Shown in pieces: positions 7,020-15,393 of a stretch of 26,798 bases of DNA. This DNA is from Candidatus Aminicenantota bacterium (GTDB lineage Bacteria > Acidobacteriota > Aminicenantia > Aminicenantales > Aminicenantaceae). The stretch is taken from contig JAUXEH010000003.1 of NCBI GenBank assembly GCA_030620655.1, forward strand, positions 1-26,798, written 5' to 3'. The stretch's first letter is position 1. Each line of letters begins with the position of its first letter. The notes beneath the pieces were generated by a model. It was not told where the DNA came from and made no database searches. It saw nothing but the letters and a program-made list of their open reading frames with translations. The translations under genes and the position numbers were made by a program.

Positions 7020-7484
7020 TCAGCGCATCGGCTGCTTTCGTTTCTGCTTGAAAAAAGCTTTCAAGATTTTACCGCATTCTTCGGATAAAATGCCACCCTT
7101 TATTTCCATCCGATGGTTTGTCTTGTCCACAGGAAAGGCCATTATGGACTCGACCGCGCCCGATTTGGGATCCAGGGCGCCGAACACCAGCCGGCGGATG
7201 CGGGCCTGGACCATGGCCCCCAGGCACATGGCGCAGGGCTCCAGGGTGACATAGAGGTCACAATCCGGCAGGCGGTGATTCCGGCGCAGCGCGCTCGCCT
7301 TGCGCAGGGCCACGACCTCAGCGTGGGCCGTGGGATCATGGCCCGTCACGTTCGTGTTGTGGCCGGAGCTCAGGACCTCGTCCCCACACACCACAAGGGC
7401 CCCGACCGGGACCTCGCCCTTGCGCTGGGCGGACTCGGCCTCGTACAGGGCGAGCTGCATGTAGTACGCGTCGTCTCTTTCCAT
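7020..7484 (-). CDS. tadA: tRNA-specific adenosine deaminase
   Basis: 154 residues, the normal size for TadA, which converts the wobble adenosine of tRNA-Arg(ACG) to inosine. The zinc-dependent cytidine-deaminase-fold signature is complete: HAEVVAL (His54, catalytic Glu56) and LEPCAMCLGA (Cys84, Cys87). EVPVGALVV and GHNTNVTGHDPTAHAE also match the family. The ATG at 7484 has only a weak AAGG nearby, two bases away. The gene is transcribed away from the threonine synthase gene and runs directly into tRNA-Ser. Because the tRNA starts six bases after the stop codon, the pair probably forms one transcription unit. Confidence 0.93.
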   Translation of the reverse strand: MERDDAYYMQLALYEAESAQRKGEVPVGALVVCGDEVLSSGHNTNVTGHDPTAHAEVVALRKASALRRNHRLPDCDLYVTLEPCAMCLGAMVQARIRRLVFGALDPKSGAVESIMAFPVDKTNHRMEIKGGILSEECGKILKAFFKQKRKQPMR

Positions 7485-7598
7485 GGCCTTACACGAACAT
7501 TCTACCCGGGATCAGATCCGTTGACAATAGATCCCTTAGAACATGCGACCGGTATGCTTTACAGGGGGGCAGAGAACTGCTATACAAGGAAAAGCGGT

Positions 7599-8795
7599 AT
7601 GATCCAGTTTAAGTGTGTGTTCTGTGGCCGGAGGCATCCGGCGGATCCCATGGCACAGTCCTGCCCGGAATGCAGCGAACCCATGCTGGTGGACCTCCCG
7701 GCTGACGGGCGGAGCATCCGTCAGGGAGACACGCCCCTGGCCCGGTACCTGGATTTTCTCCCCTTCCCCGAGGTGGATGATGCACTGCACATGGGCGAGG
7801 GTGACACGCCCCTCCTCCCACTTAATCGATTGCGGGAAAAATTCCGGCTGCCCCCGGTCCTGGCAAAGAACGAGATGGTCAATCCCACCGCCAGTTTCAA
7901 GGACCGCGGCACGGTGGCGGCCCTGCACGTGGCGAAGGCCCGGGGCCTGCGCCGCATCGGGACCGTGTCCACAGGGAACATGGCAGCTTCCACGGCCGCC
8001 TACGGGGCACGGGCGGGGATGGAGACGTTCGTCCTGGTCAAGGAAGACACGACCGAGGAAAAGCTCCTCTCCACTGCGGTGCACGGGGCCAGGCTGATAA
8101 AGGTCACAGGAGACTACGGAGAGCTGGGCCGGCAGAGCTTTGCCCTGGGGAAAAAGCACGGCATCTATTTCATGAACTCCGTCGATCCCTTCCGGGTGGA
8201 AGGCTACAAGGTGACCGGCTTCGAGATCTTCGAGACGCTCCGCCCCCGAGGATCTTGGTGCATTATCGTCCCGGTCAGTTCCGGTGGGCACCTCATCGGG
8301 CTGATGAAGGCCTTTATCGAGTTCAAGGAACACGGACTGTGTCCCGAGGTTCCCACCTTCTTCGGTATCCAGGCTGAAGGCTGTTCCCCCATCGCTCAGG
8401 CGTTCGCCTCCGGCAGGCTCCGTTATGCCCGGGTTGGATCGCACGCGACCGTGGCGCAGTCCATCGCCAACCCCTCTCCGCCCGGCGGGAACATCGCGCT
8501 CAAGATGATCAGAGAGCTGGGGGGCGAGATACTCGCCGTCACGGATGAGGAGATCCTTTCTGCGCAGAGGCTCCTGGCTGAGGAAGAGGGCCTTTTCTGC
8601 CTGCCGGCCTCGGCCACGACCCTGGCGGGGATGCTCAAGCTGGAAGGCCAAGGTCGGCTGGCCTCAGGTGAGAGTGTCGTGCTGGTGCTGACAGGGTCAG
8701 GGCTTAAGAACATCCGGGCCCTGCCTCCGCAGCCATCGCGCGTTTTCACATCTGCGCTGCCGGATCTCGATCGGCTGATCGCTTCTCTGTCATGA
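7599..8795 (+). CDS. thrC: Threonine synthase
   Basis: 398 residues of fold-type II PLP enzyme. A zinc-ribbon-like N-terminus carries CVFC (Cys6, Cys9) and CPEC (Cys22, Cys25), as in many ThrC homologues. MGEGDTPLLPL precedes the PLP lysine motif NPTASFKDRG (Lys101). The substrate/cofactor loops STGNMAASTAAYGARAG and VSSGGHLIG and a late LVLTGSG are present. It converts O-phosphohomoserine to threonine. The ATG at 7599 is chosen because of the AAGGAAAA ribosome binding site about 6 nt upstream and because homologues start with a zinc-ribbon; a longer open frame from 7113 is antisense to tadA and rejected. It appears to be a single-gene unit followed by a separate hflKC promoter region. Confidence 0.9.
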   Translation: MIQFKCVFCGRRHPADPMAQSCPECSEPMLVDLPADGRSIRQGDTPLARYLDFLPFPEVDDALHMGEGDTPLLPLNRLREKFRLPPVLAKNEMVNPTASFKDRGTVAALHVAKARGLRRIGTVSTGNMAASTAAYGARAGMETFVLVKEDTTEEKLLSTAVHGARLIKVTGDYGELGRQSFALGKKHGIYFMNSVDPFRVEGYKVTGFEIFETLRPRGSWCIIVPVSSGGHLIGLMKAFIEFKEHGLCPEVPTFFGIQAEGCSPIAQAFASGRLRYARVGSHATVAQSIANPSPPGGNIALKMIRELGGEILAVTDEEILSAQRLLAEEEGLFCLPASATTLAGMLKLEGQGRLASGESVVLVLTGSGLKNIRALPPQPSRVFTSALPDLDRLIASLS

Positions 8796-8828
8796 TTGAA
8801 TATAATCGCATGCTCTGGCGTATTTTAA

Positions 8829-8884
8829 GTATGGAAACGGTTTTTTTCCATACCAATCTATGATAGGATCATTCCATACCAATC
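8829..8884 (+). promoter_or_regulatory. Candidate operator/promoter region of hflKC with triple GTATGGAA motif
   Basis: GTATGGAA (8829-8836) is followed by its perfect inverse TTCCATAC (8846-8853), which is repeated at 8872-8879. The two forward copies extend to a 13-bp direct repeat TTCCATACCAATC (8846-8858, 8872-8884) with a 26-bp period. TATGAT (8859-8864) between them resembles a -10 box, but no good -35 is present. The strong ribosome binding site TAGGAGG follows before the ATG at 8905. The arrangement suggests a regulator binding site or two alternative hairpins. Confidence 0.4.
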
Positions 8885-8904
8885 CAGGTGTATAGGAGGT
8901 TTTA

Positions 8905-9882
8905 ATGGCAAACGATTTTCCACAAGTGGAATTCAAAATGCCCAAGATCAATCCCTTACTTCTCAAGATCGGGATCCCCGGGGTCCTGCTGCTCCTCGTG
9001 CTGGCCACGTCGCTCTACCAGATCGCCCCGGAGGAGATGGGCGTCATCCTGCGTTTCGGCAAGTTCGTGCGCACCAGCGATCCGGGGCTCCACCTCAGGC
9101 TGCCCCTTGGGATCGAGCAGTTGAGCAAGGTCCCTGTCCAGCGCCAGCTCAAGATGGAGTTCGGCTTCAGGACCACGGAACCGGGCATCCGCACCGAGTA
9201 TCTCGTGTCCTCGTCTTCACGGGCTGAAGCCCGCATGCTGACAGGGGATCTGAACGTCGTCGATGCCGAGTGGATCGTGCAGTACAAGATCAAAGATGCC
9301 TACAATTACCTGTTCAAGATCCGGGATGTCAACAGCACCTTCCGCTACATGAACGAGGCGGTGGTACGTGGGATCATCGGCGACAGCTCGGTGGACGAGG
9401 TCATCACCGTCGGCCGCGTCCGCATCGCCATGGAGGCCAAGGAGGAGCTCCAGAGGCTCTGCGACCTGTACGAGATCGGCATCGAGGTCAATCAGCTGAT
9501 CTTCCAGAATGTGGATCCCCCGGATCCTGTCAAGCCTTCGTTCAACGAGGTCAACGAATCCCAGCAGCAGAAGGAGCGAAAGATCAACGAAGCCTGGTCG
9601 GAGTACAACCAGGAGATCCCCAAGGCGGAGGGTGAGGCGGAGCAGATGATCCGTGCGGCCGAAGGTTATGCCATGGCTCGGGTCAATAACGCCGAGGGAG
9701 ACGCCGAGCGCTTCAAGTCGATCTACCGGGAATACGCCAGGGCCCCTCTGGTGACGCGGAAGCGCCTTTACCTGGAGGCCATACTCGAGATCCTGCCCAA
9801 GGTCGATAAAAAGATCATCTTCGATGAGAACCTGAAAAACCTACTGCCCCTGCTCAACCTCAACAAGGAGGTGATAAAATGA
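8905..9882 (+). CDS. hflK: HflK, SPFH/prohibitin-family membrane protease regulator subunit
   Basis: 325 residues. One N-terminal membrane anchor (about 20-42, PLLLKIGIPGVLLLLVLATSLY) leads into a prohibitin/SPFH domain beginning YQIAPEEMGVILRFGKFV. The Pro-Gly LHLRLPLGIEQ segment, the DLNVVDAEWIVQYKIKD strand and IFQNVDPPDPVKPSFNEVNESQQQKER are characteristic of HflK. A long charged coiled coil follows. HflK forms a periplasm-facing ring with HflC that modulates the FtsH protease and membrane protein turnover. The usual Gly-rich N-terminal tail of proteobacterial HflK is absent. TAGGAGG lies 5 nt before the ATG. The gene overlaps hflC by ATGA. Confidence 0.92.
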   Translation: MANDFPQVEFKMPKINPLLLKIGIPGVLLLLVLATSLYQIAPEEMGVILRFGKFVRTSDPGLHLRLPLGIEQLSKVPVQRQLKMEFGFRTTEPGIRTEYLVSSSSRAEARMLTGDLNVVDAEWIVQYKIKDAYNYLFKIRDVNSTFRYMNEAVVRGIIGDSSVDEVITVGRVRIAMEAKEELQRLCDLYEIGIEVNQLIFQNVDPPDPVKPSFNEVNESQQQKERKINEAWSEYNQEIPKAEGEAEQMIRAAEGYAMARVNNAEGDAERFKSIYREYARAPLVTRKRLYLEAILEILPKVDKKIIFDENLKNLLPLLNLNKEVIK

Positions 9883-10823
9883 AAGGACAGACCAAATACA
9901 TCGTCCTGGGTATCTTCGCTTTCCTGCTGATCATCGTGCTGGTGGACGCCATCTACGTTGTGTCCGAGACCAACCAGGTCATCATCACCCAGTTCGGGGA
10001 CCCCAAGGGCGGGGCCGTAATCAAACCGGGCCTGCATATCAAAATTCCCTTCATCCAGAAGACCAATTATTTCGAGAAGCGCTGGCTGGATTGGGACGGG
10101 GACATCAACCAGCTTCCCACCAAGGACAAAAAATATATCTGGGTGGACACCTATGCCCGCTGGCGCATCATGGATCCGCTGCTTTACTTCCAGCGCGTAC
10201 GGGACGAGCGCGGCGCCCAGACCCGCATCGACGACATCATAGACGGCCAGACCCGGAACGCGGTGGCCTCCTATGACATCAACGAGATCGTACGCTCCAG
10301 CAACCGGGAATTCGAGCAGACGGAGGAAACCACCATCCTCGAATCGGCGGAGGCCATCCCCGAGATCATGGTAGGCCGGGATAAGATCGCGCAGCTCATC
10401 CTGGAAGAGTCTTCCAAGATCACCCCGGAATTTGGGATCGAGCTCAAGGACGTTCGGATCAAACGGGTCAACTATGTGGACGAGGTCCAGGAGAGGGTCT
10501 TCGAACGGATGATCGCGGAGCGCCAGAGGATCGCGGCCAAGTATCGTTCCGAAGGAGACGGCAGCAGCGCCGAGATCCGGGGACAGAAGGAGCGGGAGCT
10601 CCAGCGGATCCAGTCGGAAGCGTACCGGACTGCTCAGGAGATTAAGGGAACGGCCGACGCCAAAGCCACCAAGATCTACGCGGACGCCTACAACCTGGAT
10701 CCCGAGTTCTACCAGTTCATGAAGACCCTGGAGACCTACCGCACGATCATGGACAAGGAGACCTGGCTGCTGCTTTCCACAAACGCGGAATTCCTGAAAT
10801 ACCTCAAATCGACCCGCAAGTAG
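9879..10823 (+). CDS. hflC: HflC, SPFH/prohibitin-family partner of HflK
   Basis: 314 residues with one N-terminal transmembrane helix (YIVLGIFAFLLIIVLVDAIYVV), then an SPFH domain starting VVSETNQVIITQFGDPKGG and containing KPGLHIKIPFIQK. The helix ERVFERMIAERQRIAAKYRSEG is the HflC hallmark. The C-terminal part (PEFYQFMKTLETY) also matches HflC. The ATG overlaps the hflK stop codon, so both subunits are probably made in equal amounts and assemble together in the cytoplasmic membrane. An intrinsic terminator follows 49 nt after the stop codon. FtsH is not encoded in this window. Confidence 0.93.
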   Translation: MKGQTKYIVLGIFAFLLIIVLVDAIYVVSETNQVIITQFGDPKGGAVIKPGLHIKIPFIQKTNYFEKRWLDWDGDINQLPTKDKKYIWVDTYARWRIMDPLLYFQRVRDERGAQTRIDDIIDGQTRNAVASYDINEIVRSSNREFEQTEETTILESAEAIPEIMVGRDKIAQLILEESSKITPEFGIELKDVRIKRVNYVDEVQERVFERMIAERQRIAAKYRSEGDGSSAEIRGQKERELQRIQSEAYRTAQEIKGTADAKATKIYADAYNLDPEFYQFMKTLETYRTIMDKETWLLLSTNAEFLKYLKSTRK

Positions 10824-10871
10824 AACCCGGTAGCCCATCAGGTATTTTTGGGAAGAACAGATCCAGATGAG

Positions 10872-10900
10872 AAAGGCCCGGCATCTGCCGGGCCTTTTTT
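10872..10900 (+). terminator. Intrinsic terminator after hflC
   Basis: A GC-rich stem of about 11 bp, AAAGGCCCGGC paired with GCCGGGCCTTT around the loop ATCT, is followed by a run of T. It lies between convergent hflC and the PLP-enzyme gene. On the minus strand the stem is followed by TTTCTC, so it may also act, less strongly, in the other direction. Confidence 0.88.
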
Positions 10901-10946
10901 CCAGCCTCACACACAGCAGGAGATTGGCCCTTAGACCGCCGGGATC

Positions 10947-11999
10947 TCAGCCGGGCAGGAACTCGGTGAAGCGGGACTTGTTGGGGAACAGGGCGGGAGT
11001 GCCCCCCGTGTGCAGGAAGACGATCCGGTCTGTGGACTCGAAGTATCCCTTGTTCACCAAGTCCAGGAGGGCGACAAAGGCCTTTCCCGTGTACACGGGG
11101 TCGATGAAGATGCCCTCGAGCACCGCCATCCGCCGAACGGCTTCGGCCACGTCCCGGTTGACGATCCCGTAGCCCTCTTTTATGTACTCGTCCAGAACGA
11201 GGATGTCGTCCGCTTCCACCCGGGGGGCCAGGCCCAGGGTCTTTTCCGTGTCTCGGGCAATGGACAGGACGTCCCTGCGGAATATTTCGGCTTCCTCGAT
11301 GACGCTGATGCCCAGGACTCTGGTGCCTTGGCCCAAGGCCTTGGCTCCCACGGCCAGACCGGCCTGGGTGCCGCCCGATCCCGTGGCATGGATGACATAA
11401 TCGACCGGTTTCTCCCCCTGCCGCTCCGCCTGTTGGTGCATCTCCAGGAAGGCGTCCACATAAGCCAGCGCCCCCAACGGCTTGTCCATGTCTCCGCCCG
11501 GCACAGACCCTCCCACCGGGGCCACATAGGGAGTGTGCCCCCACTCCCTGACTTCGGTTACCGCCTCGTCCAGGGCCTCTTCCAGGGCGGCCTCATCGAT
11601 GAATTTGCCCGGGCCCCCGTCCTTGATGCGGATGCGGGCCCCCAGGATGTGGTCCAGGAGGAGGTTGCCGTCAAGCTCGTCCGGGAGGTCGTGTGTCCTG
11701 AACAGGATCAGCAGGGGGATCAGGCCGAACTTCCGGGCCGCGGCCGCAGTCTGCAGGCACCAGTTGGACTGCAGGCTGGCATAGGTGATGATCACTTCCG
11801 CCTTTTTGGCAATGACATCCGGGATGATGTATTCCAGCTTGCGCGATTTATTCCCCCCGAATCCCAGGCCGGTCAAGTCCTCCCGCTTGATTAGTATCTC
11901 AAGGCCGTTTAGCTCTCGGGACAGCCGCTCCAGCTTCCGGAGCGGCGTGGGGGCATGGATCAGCTCCACGCGCGGGAATGCTCTGAGCGTTTCTGCCAA
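10947..11999 (-). CDS. PLP-dependent D-cysteine desulfhydrase / ACC deaminase family enzyme
   Basis: 350 residues of the tryptophan-synthase-beta fold. The family opening FPRVELIHAPTPLRKLERLS is followed by IKREDLTGLGFGGNKSRKLEY with the PLP lysine (Lys51). The phosphate-binding loop ATGSGGTQAGL (205-215) and a late FLHTGGTPALF are also present. In place of the usual QSNH it has QSNW (77-80). Members cleave D-cysteine to pyruvate, sulfide and ammonia, or deaminate 1-aminocyclopropane-1-carboxylate; D-cysteine-type activity seems likelier but is not proven. The start codon is TTG at 11999: the only ATG nearby is out of frame, homology begins at once, and an in-frame stop lies further upstream. 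No clear ribosome binding site is visible. It probably is a single-gene unit. Confidence 0.82.
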   Translation of the reverse strand: MAETLRAFPRVELIHAPTPLRKLERLSRELNGLEILIKREDLTGLGFGGNKSRKLEYIIPDVIAKKAEVIITYASLQSNWCLQTAAAARKFGLIPLLILFRTHDLPDELDGNLLLDHILGARIRIKDGGPGKFIDEAALEEALDEAVTEVREWGHTPYVAPVGGSVPGGDMDKPLGALAYVDAFLEMHQQAERQGEKPVDYVIHATGSGGTQAGLAVGAKALGQGTRVLGISVIEEAEIFRRDVLSIARDTEKTLGLAPRVEADDILVLDEYIKEGYGIVNRDVAEAVRRMAVLEGIFIDPVYTGKAFVALLDLVNKGYFESTDRIVFLHTGGTPALFPNKSRFTEFLPG

Positions 12000-12026
12000 T
12001 TCATTGGGGGTCAGGCTTTGTTAATT

Positions 12027-12116
12027 TTGATTATTCATCTCCCCTATCCTATATCCCGATACTGGAATAAAATCAAGTCATGGCTGTTTAGATCGGCAAT
12101 TCTTATGAATGATCCA
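12027..12116. repeat. MITE-like repeat, copy 2 (degenerate left end)
   Basis: The right end (12091-12116, GATCGGCAATTCTTATGAAT then GATCCA) matches the right end of copies 1 and 3. A left end resembling TGGATTATTCA with one change (TTGATTATTCA, 12027-12037) lies 54 nt before it. The interior is unlike the other copies and lacks the inner inverted GAATTGCCGAT arm. It is separated from the next copy only by the palindrome GGCGCC. It occupies the gap between the PLP enzyme start and the RND gene end, which holds no credible ORF. Confidence 0.5.
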
Positions 12117-12122
12117 GGCGCC

Positions 12123-12307
12123 TGGATTATTCACGAGTGGAGATTGCAGTAGATGAGAGGCGACGGCCCATGAAGGTGTGGTCGTCCACTCCGAATGGGC
12201 CGCAACGAAGCAGGTGCTGTGAGATCCGCTCGCCCGGAGGGTAAGAATTGCCGATGATTATTATTAGTTTTTTGAAGGAAATGTCGGCAATTCTTATGAA
12301 TGATCCA
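12123..12307. repeat. MITE-like palindromic repeat, copy 3 (185 bp)
   Basis: Bounded by TGGATTATTCA (12123-12133) and TGAATGATCCA (12297-12307); with flanking GCC/GGC the terminal inverted repeat is 14 bp with one mismatch. The left 40 bp (from TGGATTATTCACGAGTGG) match the copy at 25601. Two inner hairpins are present: CGGCCCAT (12164-12171) with ATGGGCCG (12195-12202), and TAAGAATTGCCGA (12242-12254) with TCGGCAATTCTTA (12284-12296). The right edge touches the stop codon of the RND gene. No ORF is inside. Confidence 0.7.
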
Positions 12308-12309
12308 GG

Positions 12310-15300
12310 CTAGAAGCGGGAGCGAGAGGTCCGCAGCTCCGCGACCTTCCTGGCGCCCCAGCCGCGGAGGTTGTCGCCGTAGTAGTATAAGATAGGGATG
12401 GCGACCAGAATAAAGATCGTGGACGTGATCAGCCCGCCCACCTGGCAGAGTGCCAGGGCCGACCAGAGGTGCTGCTTGGTCTCCCCGATCTGGATCAGGA
12501 CGATCGGTAGCATCCCCAGCACCGTGGTGCTCGTGGTCAGGAAAATGGGCCGGATCCGTTCCCGGGCGCCCTCCACCACGGCCTCCAGGATGGGCAGCCC
12601 CTGCCGCCGCTTCAGGTTGATGTTGTCGACCATCAGAATGGAGTTGTTGACCACGATGCCCCCCAGCAGGATCACTCCGATGTAGGCCGAGGAGTCGAAA
12701 GAGGTGTCCGTGATCACGAAGGCCACGAACACCCCGATCAAGGCCAGCGGCACGGCCAGCAGGATGAAAAAAGGCTGGAGGAAGGACTCGTACAGGGAAG
12801 ACAGGATCATGAAGATGACGATCAGTGAGAAGATGACGGCGAACAGGATCTGGCTCTTCTCCTCCGAGGTCAGGAAGCGGTCGTCCTCCATGGTGGCGGT
12901 GAACCCGGGCGGCAGCTCAATCCGATCGAAGACGGCCTGGCGGAAGCGCTCCCCGGCCTTGTAGGGACCGCGGAACTCCCACATCACCGTCATCTGGAAC
13001 TGCTGGTCCTCGCGGTCGATGGAACCGGCCACGGGCTGCTCGGATAGCGTGGCCACCTCGCCGAGGCGCAGGAGCTCGCGGTTGCGTGTAAACAGCATCA
13101 CGTTCTGGAGCTCCTTCAGGTCCATGCGCTCGGCCTGAGGGGATTTGATGGAGAATTCCAGCTCCCGTCCCCCGATGTTAGCTTTGATCGGCCAGGTCAT
13201 GCGCCCCCGGATCATGGTCTGGATCTGGGCATACAGGTACTGCGGATCGATGTCGTACTTGCGCATGGCCTCCTTGTCGAGCTTGAGCACGTACTCGAAT
13301 GATCCCTCTCCCCACCACCACCCGTAACGGCTGGATATGGTCCGCGTGTCCTTGATGCGGGGATTGCGCTTGAGGGTCCGCTCCAGGTTGGCGGCAATCT
13401 GTTTGAGCTTTTTCAGGTTGTATCCGAAAAACTTTATGCGGGAGTCATAGTAGGTCCCGCCCCCGATCCCGGAATAGTAGCCTTGGGGATCAAATCCACG
13501 GATGTTGATATTGATTCCAGCGAAATTGGTAGCCAGCTGGATAAGCTCCTCCTTGAGCAGGTAGGGCCGGTAGGACATCTCGATCTCCGGGGGGAAGCTG
13601 ATACTTATGCTGGCCCGCTCGTCCGAGACACGGGTGTTGACCTCTTTTTCGTAGCTCGTCTCCAGGATCTTGTCCTCGAACTGCCGGATCACCTCGTCGG
13701 TGCGCTCCACATGGGCACCAGCCGGCAGCCCCACATAGACGACCAGGCGCTCCTCCTGGTACCAGGAGAAAAATTCTCCCAACGTGACCTCGGCACGGAA
13801 CCACTTGTAGGTTCCGACAAAGATGAGGGCGATGACCAAAAACACCTCTATGGGATGTTTGATCAGGAAGCTAAGCATCCGCGCATAGAACTTGCGGTAG
13901 CGCTCCTTGCGCTTCTTGAGCGTCTTCTTCATGAGCCGGGGTGTCAGGGCGGGGATCATGGAGAAGGACACCAGCAGCGAAGCGGCCAGGGCCACGCTGA
14001 TCACGATGGCCATGGGTAGATAGACCAGCCTCAGCCGGCCCTGGAAGTAAGCGATGGAAAAGAAAACGCTCATGGTGGTGAGCGTGGAGGCGAAGACCGG
14101 CAGAAACACCTCGCGCGAGCCCTGGATGGCGGCTTGGATGGGCGGAACTCCCTTCTCCCGCACCCGCAGGACGTTCTCGAACACCACGATGGAATTGTCC
14201 ACGAACAGGCCGAAGCCGAGGGCCAGCCCGCCCAGGGTCAACATGTTCAGGGACGTTTTTGTCAGGTAGATCAGGTTGAAGGTCAGCAGCACGGAAAAGG
14301 CGATGGAGGATAGGACCAGGAGGGAGGGCTTGATGGAACGCAGGACCATGAAGAGGAGTACGAAAATCACGGAGATGATGATCCCCACCAGGAGGTAGAT
14401 CCAGTCGAGGTACTTCTGTATCTCCTTGCTCTCGTCCTCCGAGTTGCGGAAGACCAGGTCTTTAGGCAGCTCCAGCCTCAACTCATCCAGGCGCTTCTTG
14501 ACGGCCCGCGACACACCGAGCGTGCTCAGGCCCTTTTCCTTGTGGACCGTGAGGCTGATAGTGGGCTGGCCGTTGATGCGGTGGAGGCCGCGGATATCCT
14601 GGTAGGACGGCTCGAGCCGGGCCACATCCCTGAGCTTGATGGCGTTGACCCCCACCTTGGCAATGATGGTCTCTCCCATCTCCCGCAGGCTGGGGATGGG
14701 GTTGCTGACTTTGAAAAGCAGCTCCCGGCTCCCCTTCTTGACCGTGCCCGCAGGGAAGATCCGCACGCGCTCCTGGATGCGGCTGATCACGGTGTAGGGA
14801 TGGATTCCCAGGCTCTGGAGTCTATCCTCATCGAGGACCACCCGGATCTCCGGGTCGGACCCGCCGAAGATCTCCACCGCGGAGACGCCCTTGACCGAAC
14901 CGAGTCCGATCTCCAGCTTGTCCTTGACCAGCTCCCGCAGCTTCTGGAGGGGATAATCGCCGGAGATGGTGTACTGCAGGAAGGGCCGAGTGGTGAACTC
15001 CTCCGGGACATAGGATGTGATCTGGGGGCGCACACCATAGGGAAGCTCTTCCTTCAGCTCTGCCAACTTCTCGCGCAGCGCCAGGCGAGCGAACTCCATG
15101 TTGGTCTTGCGCACGAACTCGATGGTGATGGATGATGACCCGATCCGCGAGGAAGACATGATCTTGTGTACGCCCTTTACGGAGGAGGCCTTTTCCTCGA
15201 TGGGCGCGGTCAGCTCGGTCTGGATGATCTCGGGCGGCATGCCGTGCCAAACGGTCGTGATGGTCAGCTCCGGGAATTCTTCTGTCTGGACGGGCATCTC

Positions 15301-15393
15301 CACCGGGATATTCAAGAAAGAATAGACCCCCAGGACTAGGAACGCCAGGAACACCATGGCCGTGGCAATGGGCCGCTCGACAAAGATCCTCAT
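12310..15393 (-). CDS. RND-family efflux permease (second of tandem pair)
   Basis: 1027 residues, full length for an AcrB-like RND inner-membrane pump subunit. Layout is helix 1 at the N-terminus (TAMVFLAFLVLGVYSFLNIP), a large periplasmic porter loop, helices 2-6 (about 333-490), a second periplasmic loop, and helices 8-12. Helix 4 reads LGFGLFVDNSIVVFENV: the first proton-relay Asp (399) is kept, the second is Asn, a variant common outside the E. coli AcrB group. The late helix has GGIVVNNSILMVDN. Proton-driven export of drugs, lipids or metals through an outer-membrane duct is expected. The ATG overlaps the upstream RND stop (ATGA), implying coupled synthesis and possibly a mixed trimer as in MdtBC. 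Substrate is not identifiable. Confidence 0.9.
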   Translation of the reverse strand: MRIFVERPIATAMVFLAFLVLGVYSFLNIPVEMPVQTEEFPELTITTVWHGMPPEIIQTELTAPIEEKASSVKGVHKIMSSSRIGSSSITIEFVRKTNMEFARLALREKLAELKEELPYGVRPQITSYVPEEFTTRPFLQYTISGDYPLQKLRELVKDKLEIGLGSVKGVSAVEIFGGSDPEIRVVLDEDRLQSLGIHPYTVISRIQERVRIFPAGTVKKGSRELLFKVSNPIPSLREMGETIIAKVGVNAIKLRDVARLEPSYQDIRGLHRINGQPTISLTVHKEKGLSTLGVSRAVKKRLDELRLELPKDLVFRNSEDESKEIQKYLDWIYLLVGIIISVIFVLLFMVLRSIKPSLLVLSSIAFSVLLTFNLIYLTKTSLNMLTLGGLALGFGLFVDNSIVVFENVLRVREKGVPPIQAAIQGSREVFLPVFASTLTTMSVFFSIAYFQGRLRLVYLPMAIVISVALAASLLVSFSMIPALTPRLMKKTLKKRKERYRKFYARMLSFLIKHPIEVFLVIALIFVGTYKWFRAEVTLGEFFSWYQEERLVVYVGLPAGAHVERTDEVIRQFEDKILETSYEKEVNTRVSDERASISISFPPEIEMSYRPYLLKEELIQLATNFAGININIRGFDPQGYYSGIGGGTYYDSRIKFFGYNLKKLKQIAANLERTLKRNPRIKDTRTISSRYGWWWGEGSFEYVLKLDKEAMRKYDIDPQYLYAQIQTMIRGRMTWPIKANIGGRELEFSIKSPQAERMDLKELQNVMLFTRNRELLRLGEVATLSEQPVAGSIDREDQQFQMTVMWEFRGPYKAGERFRQAVFDRIELPPGFTATMEDDRFLTSEEKSQILFAVIFSLIVIFMILSSLYESFLQPFFILLAVPLALIGVFVAFVITDTSFDSSAYIGVILLGGIVVNNSILMVDNINLKRRQGLPILEAVVEGARERIRPIFLTTSTTVLGMLPIVLIQIGETKQHLWSALALCQVGGLITSTIFILVAIPILYYYGDNLRGWGARKVAELRTSRSRF

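Noticed and set aside
7521..7558. TTGACA with TATGCT as a threonine synthase promoter
   Set aside because: The spacing is 26 bp, too long for a sigma-70 promoter.
7113..7598. N-terminal extension of threonine synthase
   Set aside because: This stretch is antisense to tadA and unrelated to the family; a good ribosome binding site precedes ATG 7599.
12123..12307. CRISPR array
   Set aside because: Repeats are inverted and unevenly spaced, without regular spacers or cas genes.
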